Part shown: positions 46,901 through 58,900 of the stretch, one piece after another | How the letters are laid out: each line of letters opens with the position of its first letter | Numbering within the stretch: position 1 is the first letter of the stretch | Origin: Xestospongia bergquistia | Lineage: Eukaryota; Porifera; Demospongiae; Haplosclerida; Petrosiidae | Length of the DNA: 64,000 nucleotides | Direction of reading: 5' to 3' | Assembly: GCA_963965975.1 (NCBI GenBank) | Contig: OZ014411.1 | Location: 13,284,501 to 13,348,500, forward strand | Position numbers and translations under genes: made by a program | The notes under the pieces: generated by a model | The model's input: only the letters and a program-made list of their open reading frames with translations | Database searches by the model: none | What the model was told of the DNA's origin: nothing

Positions 46901-49900
46901 TTTTTTTGTCCATACCTATGTGCTGTGATATCTTGTCATCTGAATTATGTCCTTTAAAATATAATAGCCAGTAAGTGTTACATAATGTAGTTAAATCCTA
47001 AGAGTATTGATTGTTACATTGACATTTTCTTAATCTATTTTTTCTTCTACCTCATCTATTGTGTTGTAATTACTTGTCACCTGAATTACCTCTTTTAAAA
47101 TATAATAGTTGGTAAGTTTTATATAATGTAGTATAAATCATAATAGTATTGATTGTTACATTGACATTTTCTTAATCTATATTTTTCTTCTTCCACATCT
47201 ATTGTGTTGTAATTACTTGTCACCTGAATTATGTCTTTTAAAATATAATAGTTGGTAAGTGTTATATATTGTAGTATAAATCCCAAGAGTATTAATTGTG
47301 ACATTGACATTTTCTTACTCTATTGTTTTTTTGTCCATACTAATGTGCTGTGATATCTTGTCATCTGAATTATGTTCTTCAAAATATAATAGCCAGTAAG
47401 TGTTATATAATATAGCATAAATCCTAAGAGTATTGATTGTAACATTGAGATTTTCTTGCTCTATTGTTTACTTCTTCCACATTTATTGTGTTGTAAATAT
47501 TTGTCATCTGAATTATGTTCTTTAAAATGTAATCAATAGTACGTGTTATATAAGGTAGTATAAATCCTAAGAGTATTGATTGTTACATTGACATTTTTTT
47601 AATCTATTTTTTTCTTCTTCCACATCTATTGTGTTGTAATTACTTGTCACCTGAATTACGTCCTTTAAAATATAATAGTTGGTAAGTGTTATATAATGTA
47701 GTATAAATCCTAAGAGTATTAATTGTGACATCGACATTTTCTTACTCTATTGTTTTTTTGTCCATACCTATGTGCTGTGATATCTTGTCATCTGAATTAT
47801 GTTCTTTAAAATATAATAGCCAGTAAGTGTTACATAATGTAGTATAAATCCTAAGAGTATTGATTGTGACATTGACATTTTCTTACTCTATTGTTTTCTT
47901 CTTCCGCATCTATTGTGCTGTAATTACTTGTCATCTGAATTATGTCCTTTAAAATATATTAGTCGGTAAGTGTTATATAATGTAGTGAAAATCCTAAGAA
48001 TATTGATTGTGACATTGACATTTTCTTTCTCTATTGTTTTCTTCTTCCACATCTCTTGTGTTACAATTGCTTGTCATCTGAATTATGTCCTTTAAAGTAT
48101 AATAAGTTAACTGTGATATGTTATTATAGTATTAGTTCTAAATCAGGGTTTTATTTAGAAAAATGGACAAAGGGGGGGGGGCAATATAATACGTAGAGAA
48201 AATTTAGGGGGGCAAAGGGACTGCAGGCAGCAGTGTGCCCTCTAGAGGAGTCTTGAGTCTTGCCTCCCAGAATTTTTGAATTTTAGACCCTCTGAGATTA
48301 CTTCTGGCATTTTTTCAGACCATTTGTGGTTTTCAAATAACATGATGAGATGACCATATTTCTGGTGGTGATAAGACATTTGGTACCTATAGACCAAGTT
48401 ACACTCGTGCTGATAAGACACTTAGGTGTAATTTAACACCCATAGACTATTGGTTAAAACTGTACATTCTCCTTGTGTTTAGCCTAAGGTTATCTTATAC
48501 TGTATATTCCTTGTGCTGAGTTTCAGTTCTGTATTCATTACATCCAATTATCCCTTGAAAAAAAATGGCTATCCTAATATCCAAATGAAACCCTGTAAAT
48601 GGACAGAATGAAATGTAAGATGATGCATGATTGTTAATCCTTGTGCAAATAATTGTTTATTATCATTATGTTGTTAGCTTGTAGTGGTGGATGATGAATG
48701 ATTATTTAAACTTGTACAATAATTAATCTAAGTATGTGTATATAGAGTGTCTTTTCGTATTTGTTTTATTGTAAAAACATATATCATGGACAATTGTTGT
48801 ATTATGTCCTAATTTTGAAGAAGTTTTTCCTTTATGTTACAAAAAGATATTTATTTTTGACACGGTATTTAATTTATATTTATAATCTTTTGTCAATTAT
48901 TGAAAGTGATTTGAGTCATATTTTGTTTGTATATGTAATGTTGTCTAGGTTTATAATGTTTATGCTGTATTTATATATAGCACTAGTGATATTGATAATG
49001 TACATATGTTATGATATATTCTCTTGGTTCATGTTAATGTAATTATTATAATATATTTAGGATGGATCTACACCAGTCATATTAGCGGCAATGAATGGAC
49101 ACAAAGATGTTGTTTTGATTTTAACCCATAAAAAAGCCAATCTAGACATTGTCAACAAAGTAAGTGTTCATGTATACATGTTATATGATAAAAGCTGTAT
49201 AAGTGAAATTATAATGTAACTTCTTTTACTAAAAGTGTCAGTAGTTGTTATAGTATTATAAAAAAGTTTGAAATATTATCTTCTAAAAATATGGCAAATT
49301 TAATGAATATTGGAAAGGGATACAAAGCTCTTATCACAATGTTAATAAAAAGTGTTTTTTATAAGATGTGTATTAACCAATTTACCTACTTATTATCATT
49401 GGACATGATGAAATGACTAGACATGACATCACCATAAATTTTCCATAGTTGTATCATATGCTCAGACTAAAATAGCAGTAAAGGAGATGAATTGAAGTAT
49501 TAGTTGTCTGTTTAACATTGAACTATTCAATTTAAATTGTTTAAAATTGAAGTGTCCAGTATATTGCTCAGCTATAATTAGTATACTTTTTGCCATTATG
49601 ACAAATCCACAATTAAAAATAGCCAGCCTTTTTTAGTGTACAGACTGTTGAAGATCTATAATTTGTCAGATACAATAACTGTCAGATGGAGGTAATGCTT
49701 GTTATTGTAGTAGACTTGTGAATAATATAATTAAAAAGTCATATGGAAGGACAAAGATGATGATTGTTGATATACTAAGCAACATAAATAACTACATGTT
49801 ATATTATTGTCAGTTAGAACATTGACTTAATAATATATTCTAATATTTTTTCTGTTAGCTTGTTGTTTTACAGTCCCTTAGATTACATTGTAACTGTATA

Positions 49901-52900
49901 TAATTTAAGCCATCTTGCATTAGTGCTAAAACAGTTATTTAAGTAATGAAGATTTATTAGTAATAGATGTAGTCATGTCCTTCATGTATAACGTGACTTA
50001 CATTTATATGATATATGAATGAAATATGTTATAATGATAATGATAATGTAAAGAGATAAGACAAAAGACAAGGTCTATATGTTTGTACTGTTATTATAGA
50101 GTTAATGATTTTATATTACAATTGATTCTTTGTATGTTTTCTTTAATAGAGAGGATGGTCAGCCCTTCATTATGCAAGTGAGAAAGGATATGCAGATATT
50201 GTCGATGTATTAGTCAACCAAAATGCTGATATCAATACTGTTACTAAGGTAATTTGGAGCATAAAAGTGAAGTGTAATTTTCACGCTGTGTTAATGGATA
50301 GTAACTATTAGACAAGACATAGCATCAACATTATGTTGATACAAGACAATTGTACCTTACCTTAAACAATATATGATGTAGGAGGTAGCATTGGTGTAAG
50401 TACACTATGATCTATTTTCTTCATTCTACTTTTAATTTGTTTGTGCCAAGATAATTACAAAAGTACAAGGCTTTAATGATCAATCTTATACAAACGTTAT
50501 GTTTTTATGTAATGTATATGCCTTTATAAGTGTTATTTCAAGTGGTTTAACAATGACCATTAGAGTTTATACTGACCTTTGAAGTAGCCTCTGTGTGAGA
50601 AACCATTTTAAAGCATTAATTAGTTATAACTATATTAACATGTACATAAGACAGACAATAAATTTGAAGAAATGTCACCAAGTCAATGTTCTATTCTGTT
50701 AGATTGCTTGCAATGTTTACATTTTGTTTACTCTATTGTTTTCTTTTTCCATAACTATTGTGCTGTAATTACATGTCATCTGTATTATGGGGCGTAATTA
50801 CTTGTCATCTGAATTATGTCTTTTAAAATATAATAGGCGGTAAGTGTTATATAATGTACTATAAATCCTAAGAGTATTGACTGTAACATTGACATTTTCT
50901 TACTCTATTGTTTATTTCTTCCATATCTATTGTGTTATAAATATTTGTCATCTGAATTATGTTCTTAAAAATATCATAGGAGGTAAGTGTTATATATTGT
51001 AGTGTAAATCCTAAGAGTATTGATTGTAACATTGACATTTTCTTACTCTATTGTTTTCTTCTTCCATCTGAATGGGTCCTTTATAATATAATAGTGGGTA
51101 AGTGTGATATAATGTAATATAAATCCTAAGTGTATTGAATGTAATCGATAATACGTCTTTTAAAATGTAATAGTTGGTAAGTGTTATATAATGTAGTATA
51201 AATCCTAAGAGTATTAATTGTGACATTGAGATTTTCTTACTCTATTGTTTTCTTCTTCCACATCTTTTCTGCTGTAATTTTTTCCCATCTGAATGTGTCC
51301 TTTACAATATAATAGGTTAACTGTGAAATGTCATTATAGTATTAGTTCTAAATCATTGTTTTATTTAGAAAAATGGACAAAGGGGGGGGGGGCAAAATAA
51401 TACTTAGAGAACATTTAGGGGGCAAAGGGACTGTAGGCAACAATGTGCACTTTAGAGGGGTCTGTAAGCATGCCTCCCAGAAAATTTTTTGAATTTTAGA
51501 CCCTCTGAGATTACTTCTGACACATTTTCGGACCATTTGTGGTTTTCAAATAACATGATGAGATGACCATATTTCTGGTGGTGATAAGACACTTGGTACC
51601 TATAGACCAAGTTACACTCGTGCTGATAAGACACTTAGGTGTAATTTAACACCCATAGACTATTGGTTAAAACTGTACATTCTCCTTGTGTTTAGCCTAA
51701 GGTTATCTTATACTGTATATTCCTTGTGCTGAGTTTCAGTTCTGTATTCATTACATCCAATTATCCCTTGAAAAAAAATGGCTATCCTAATATCCAAATG
51801 AAACCCTGTAAATGGACAGAATGAAATGTAAGATGATGCATGATTGTTAATCCTTGAGCAAATAATTGTTTATTATCATTATGTTGTTAGCTTGTAGTGG
51901 TGGATGATGAATGATTATTTAAACTTGTACAATAATTAATCTAAGTATGTGTATATAGAGTGTCTTTTCGTATTTGTTTTATTGTAAAACATATATCATG
52001 GACAATTGTTGTATTATGTCCTAATTTTGAAGAAGTTTTTCCTTTATGTTACAAAAAGATATTTATTTTTGATACAGTATTTAATTTATATTTATAATGT
52101 TTTGTCAATTATTGAAAGTGATTTGAGTCATATTTTGTTTGTATATGTAATGTTGTCTAGGTTTATAATGTTTATGCTGTATTTATATATAGCAGTAGTG
52201 ATATTGATAATGTACAGATGTTATGATATATTCTCTTGGTTCATGTTAATGTAATTATTATAATATATTTAGGATGGATCTACTCCAGTCATGTTAGCAG
52301 CAATGAATGGACACAAAGATGTTGTTTTGATTTTAACCCATAAAAAAGCCAATCTAGACATTGTCAACAAAGTAAGTGTTCATGTATGCATGTTATATGA
52401 TAAAAGCTGTATAAGTGAAATTATAATGTAACTTCTTTTACTAAAAGTGTCAGTAGTTGTTATAGTATTATAAAAAAGTTTGAAATATTATCTTCTAAAA
52501 ATATGGCAAATTTAATGAATATTGGAAAGGGATACAAAGCTCTTATCACAATGTTAATAAAAAGTGTTTTTTATAAGATGTGTATTAACCAATTTACCTA
52601 CTTATTATCATTGGACATGATGAAATGACTAGACATGACATCACCATAAATTTTCCATAGTTGTATCATATGCTCAGACTAAAATAGCAGTAAAGGAGAT
52701 GAATTGAAGTATTAGTTGTCTGTTTAACATTGAACTATTCAATTTAAATTGTTTAAAATTGAAGTGTCCAGTATATTGCTCAGCTATAATTAGTATACTT
52801 TTTGCCATTATGACAAATCCACAATTAAAAATAGCCAGCCTTTTTTAGTGTACAGACTGTTGAAGATCTATAATTTGTCAGATACAATAACTGTCAGATG

Positions 52901-55900
52901 GAGGTAATGCTTGTTATTGTAGTAGACTTGTGAATAATATAATTAAAAAGTCATATGGAAGGACAAAGATGATGATTGTTGATATACTAAGCAACATAAA
53001 TAACTACATGTTATATTATTGTCAGTTAGAACATTGACTTAATAATATATTCTAATATTTTTTCTGTTAGCTTGTTGTTTTACAGTCCCTTAGATTACAT
53101 TGTAACTGTATATAATTTAAGCCATCTTGCATTAGTGCTAAAACAGTTATTTAAGTAATGAAGATTTATTAGTAATAGATGTAGTCATGTCCTTCATGTA
53201 TAACGTGACTTACATTTATATGATATATGAATGAAATATGTTATAATGATAATGATAATGTAAAGAGATAAGACAAAAGACAAGGTCTATATGTTTGTAC
53301 TGTTATTATAGAGTTAATGATTTTATATTACAATTGATTCTTTGTATGTTTTCTTTAATAGAGAGGATGGTCAGCCCTTCATTATGCAAGTGAGAAAGGA
53401 TATGCAGATATTGTCGATGTATTAGTCAACCAAAATGCTGATATCAATACTGTTACTAAGGTAATTTGGAGCATAAAAGTGAAGTGTAATTTTCACGCTG
53501 TGTTAATGGATAGTAACTATTAGACAAGACATAGCATCAACATTATGTTGATACAAGACAATTGTACCTTACCTTAAACAATATATGATGTAGGAGGTAG
53601 CATTGGTGTAAGTACACTATGATCTATTTTCTTCATTCTACTTTTAATTTGTTTGTGCCAAGATAATTACAAAAGTACAAGGCTTTAATGATCAATCTTA
53701 TACAAACGTTATGTTTTTATGTAATGTATATGCCTTTATAAGTGTTATTTCAAGTGGTTTAACAATGACCATTAGAGTTTATACTGACCTTTGAAGTAGC
53801 CTCTGTGTGAGAAACCATTTTAAAGCATTAATTAGTTATAACTATATTAACATGTACATAAGACAGACAATAAATTTGAAGAAATGTCACCAAGTCAATG
53901 TTCTATTCTGTTAGATTGCTTGCAATGTTTACATTTTGTTTACTCTATTGTTTTCTTTTTCCATAACTATTGTGCTGTAATTACATGTCATCTGTATTAT
54001 GGGGCGTAATTACTTGTCATCTGAATTATGTCTTTTAAAATATAATAGGCGGTAAGTGTTATATAATGTACTATAAATCCTAAGAGTATTGACTGTAACA
54101 TTGACATTTTCTTACTCTATTGTTTATTTCTTCCATATCTATTGTGTTATAAATATTTGTCATCTGAATTATGTTCTTAAAAATATCATAGGAGGTAAGT
54201 GTTATATATTGTAGTGTAAATCCTAAGAGTATTGATTGTAACATTGACATTTTCTTACTCTATTGTTTTCTTCTTCCATCTGAATGGGTCCTTTATAATA
54301 TAATAGTGGGTAAGTGTGATATAATGTAATATAAATCCTAAGTGTATTGAATGTAATCGATAATACGTCTTTTAAAATGTAATAGTTGGTAAGTGTTATA
54401 TAATGTAGTATAAATCCTAAGAGTATTAATTGTGACATTGAGATTTTCTTACTCTATTGTTTTCTTCTTCCACATCTTTTCTGCTGTAATTTTTTCCCAT
54501 CTGAATGTGTCCTTTACAATATAATAGGTTAACTGTGAAATGTCATTATAGTATTAGTTCTAAATCATTGTTTTATTTAGAAAAATGGACAAAGGGGGGG
54601 GGGGGCAAAATAATACTTAGAGAACATTTAGGGGGCAAAGGGACTGTAGGCAACAATGTGCACTTTAGAGGGGTCTGTAAGCATGCCTCCCAGAAAATTT
54701 TTTGAATTTTAGACCCTCTGAGATTACTTCTGACACATTTTCGGACCATTTGTGGTTTTCAAATAACATGATGAGATGACCATATTTCTGGTGGTGATAA
54801 GACACTTGGTACCTATAGACCAAGTTACACTCGTGCTGATAAGACACTTAGGTGTAATTTAACACCCATAGACTATTGGTTAAAACTGTACATTCTCCTT
54901 GTGTTTAGCCTAAGGTTATCTTATACTGTATATTCCTTGTGCTGAGTTTCAGTTCTGTATTCATTACATCCAATTATCCCTTGAAAAAAAATGGCTATCC
55001 TAATATCCAAATGAAACCCTGTAAATGGACAGAATGAAATGTAAGATGATGCATGATTGTTAATCCTTGAGCAAATAATTGTTTATTATCATTATGTTGT
55101 TAGCTTGTAGTGGTGGATGATGAATGATTATTTAAACTTGTACAATAATTAATCTAAGTATGTGTATATAGAGTGTCTTTTCGTATTTGTTTTATTGTAA
55201 AACATATATCATGGACAATTGTTGTATTATGTCCTAATTTTGAAGAAGTTTTTCCTTTATGTTACAAAAAGATATTTATTTTTGATACAGTATTTAATTT
55301 ATATTTATAATGTTTTGTCAATTATTGAAAGTGATTTGAGTCATATTTTGTTTGTATATGTAATGTTGTCTAGGTTTATAATGTTTATGCTGTATTTATA
55401 TATAGCAACTTACACAATCAGCAATCTCAGGGTTAGCATTTTTTTACTCTAATTTTTTTTTCTTCCACATCTATTGTGCTGTAATTACTTGTCATCTGAA
55501 TTATGTCCTTTACAATACAATAGTTGGTAAGTGTTATATAATGTAGTATAAATCCTAAGAATATTGATTTTGACATTGACATTTTTCTTACACTATTTTT
55601 TCTTCTTCCACATCTATTGTGCTGTAATTACTTGTCATCTGAATTATGTCCTTTAAAATATAATAGGCGGTAAGTTTTATATAAAGTAGTATAAATCCTA
55701 AGAGTATTGATTGTGACATTGACATTTTTTTACTCTAATTTTTTTTTTCTTCCACATCTATTGTGCTGTAATTACTTGTCATCTGAATTATGTCCTTTAC
55801 AATACAATAGTTGGTAAGTGTTATATAATGTAGTATAAATCCTAAGAATATTGATTTTGACATTGACATTTTTCTTACACTATTGTTTTCTTCTTCCACA

Positions 55901-58900
55901 TCTATTGTGCTGTAATTACTTGTCATCTGAATTATGTCCTTTAAAATATAATAGGCGGTAAGTGTTATATAAAGTAGAATAAATCCTAAGATTATTGATT
56001 GTGACATTGACATTTTTTACTCTAATTTTTTTTTCTTCCACATCTATTGTGCTGTAATTACTTGTCATTTGAATTATGTCCTTTAAAATATAATAGTCGG
56101 TAAGTGTTATATAATGTAGTATAAATCCTAAGATTATTGATTGTGACATTGACATTTTCTTACTCTATTGTTTTTTTGTCCATAATATGTGCTGTGATAT
56201 CTTGTCATCTGAATGCAATACAATAGTTGGTAAGTGTTATATAATGTAGTATATTTCCTAAGAATAATTATTGATTGTGACATTGAGATTTTCTTACTCT
56301 ATTGTTTTCTTCTTCCACATCTATTGTGCTGTAATTACTTGTCATCTGAATTTTGTCTGTTAAAATATAATAGGATGTAAGTGTTATATAATGTAGTATA
56401 TTTCCTAAGAATTTTAATTGTGACATTGACATTTTCTTACTCTTTTTTTTGTCCATACCTATGTGCTGTGATATCTTGTCATCTGAATTATGTCCTTTAA
56501 AATATAATAGGTGGTAAGTGTTTTATAATGTAGTATAAATCCCAAGAGTATTGATTGTGACATTGACATTTTCTTACTCTATTGTTTTCTTCTTCCACAT
56601 TTATTTTGCTGTAATTACTTGTCATTTGAATTATGTCCTTTAAAATAAAATAGTTGGTAAGTGTTATATAATGTAGTATAAATCCTAAGAGTATTGAGTG
56701 TAACATTGACATTTTCTTACTCTATTGTTTTCTTCTTCCACATCTTTTGTGCTGTAATTACTTGTCATCTGAATTATGTCCTTTAAAATATAATAGGCGG
56801 TAAGCGTTATATATTGTACTGTAATTCCTAAGAGTAATGATTTTAACATTGACATTTTCTTACTCTATTTTTTCTTTTTCCACATCTATTGTGTTGTAAT
56901 TACTTGTCACCTGAATTCATCTTTTAAAATATAATAGAAGGTAAGTGTTATATAACGTAGAATAAATCCTAAGAGTATTGATTGTGACATTGACATTTTT
57001 TTACTCTTTTTTTTTTCTTCCACATCTATTGTGCTGTAATTACTTGTCATTTGAATTATGTCCTTTAAAATAAAATAGTTGGTAAGTGTTATATAATGTA
57101 GTATAAATCCTAAGAGTATTGAGTGTAACATTGACATTTTCTTACTCTATTGTTTTCTTCTTCCACATCTATTATGCTGTAATTACTTGTCATCTGAATT
57201 ATGTCCTTTAAAATATAATAGGCGGTAAGTTTTATATAAAGTAGTATAAATCCTAAGAGTATTGATTGTGACATTGACATTTTTTTACTCTAATTTTTTT
57301 TTTCTTCCACATCTATTGTGCTGTAATTATTTGTCATCTGAATTATGTCCTTTACAATACAATAGTTGGTAAGTGTTATATAATGTGGTATAAATCCTAA
57401 GAGTATTGATTGTGACATTGACATTTTCTTACTTTATTGTTTTCTTCTTCCACATCTTTTGTGCTGTAATTACTTGTCATCTAAATTATGTCCTCTAAAA
57501 TGTAATAGCCGGTAAGTGTTATATAATGTAGTATAAATCCTAAGAGTATTGATTGTGACATTGAGATTTTGTTACTCTATTGTTTTCTTCTTCCACATCT
57601 ATTGTGCTGTAATTACTTGTCATCTAAATTATGTTCTTTAAAATATAATAGGAGGTACATGTTATATAATATAGTATAAATCCTAAGAATATTGATTTTG
57701 ACATTGACATTTTTTACTTTATTTTCTTTTTCCACATCTATTGTGCTGCAATTTTTTGTCATTTAAATTATGTCCTTTAAAATATAATAGTCGGTAAGTG
57801 TTATATAATGTAGTATAAATCCTAAGATTATTGATTGTGACATTGACATTTTCTTACTCTATTGTTTTTTTGTCCATAATATGTGCTGTGATATCTTGTC
57901 ATCTGAATGCAATACAATAGTTGGTAAGTGTTATATAATGTAGTATATTTCCTAAGAATATTGATTGTGACGTTGAGATTTTCTTACTCTATTGTTTTCT
58001 TCTTCCACATCTATTGTGCTGTAATTACTTGTCATCTGAATTTTGTCTGTTAAAATATAATAGGATGTAAGTGTTATATAATGTAGTATATTTCCTAAGA
58101 ATTTAATTGTGACATTGACATTACATTTTCTTACTCTTTTTTTGTCCATACCTATGTGCTGTGATATCTTGTCATCTGAATTATGTCCTTTAAAATATAA
58201 TAGCCAGTAAGTGTTTTATAATGTAGTATAAATCCTAGGAGTATTGATTGTGACATTGACATTTTCTTACTCTATTGTTTTCTTCTTCCACATTTATTTT
58301 GCTGTAATTACTTGTCATTTGAATTATGTCCTTTAAAATAAAATAGTTTGTAAGTGTTATATAATGTAGTATAAATCCTAAGAGTATTGAGTGTAACATT
58401 GACATTTTCTTACTCTATTGTTTTCTTCTTCCACATCTTTTGTGCTGTAATTACTTGTCATCTGAATTATGTCCTTTAACATATAATAGTCGGTAAGTGT
58501 TATATAATGTAGTATAAATCCTAAGAGTATTGATTGTGACATTGACATTTTCTTACTCTATTGTTTTCTTCTTCCACATCTATTGTGCTGTAATTACTTG
58601 TCATCTAAATTATGTCCTCTAAAATGTAATAGCCGGTAAGTGTTATATAATGTAGTATAAATCCTAAGAATATTGATTGTGACATTGAGATTTTTTTACT
58701 CTATTGTTTTCTTCTTCCACATCTATTGTGCTGTAATTACTTTTCATCTGAATTATATCTTTTAAAATATAATAGGAGGTAAGTGTTATATAATAACTAA
58801 CCTGTATTTGTTGTGTGTGTTATTTCTCCTTTTACATATACACAGGATGGTCAAACTGCTTTGTACATTGCATCTGAGAAAGGCAATAATGAATGTATTG

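Larger units (their letters stand above)
48116..55405 (+). repeat. ~3.21-kb tandem duplication (units 1, 2 and truncated 3)
   Basis: Unit starts (the G-run after aaaatggacaaa) are at about 48170, 51381 and 54594. Matching exons are offset by 3212 (49061/52273) and 3212 (50150/53362). Units 2 and 3 are almost base-identical apart from G-run length; unit 1 differs slightly more. Unit 3 breaks off at about 55405, before its type-D exon, and satellite follows. Confidence 0.95.

Noticed and set aside
42841..48115. CRISPR-like array
   Set aside because: The regular spacing comes from whole 142-bp units with no repeat/spacer division, inside a eukaryotic intron.
48761..49042. 93-codon hydrophobic frame repeated at 52006 and 55219
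   Set aside because: It is rich in Y/I/L/F as expected for translated AT-rich intron DNA, lies directly upstream of the type-D acceptor, and is conserved only because the whole 3.2-kb unit is duplicated.
51011..58149. Reverse-strand frames with repeated YITLTNYYILKD-type words
   Set aside because: These are translations of the 142-bp satellite on the wrong strand; the periodic words follow the unit length.
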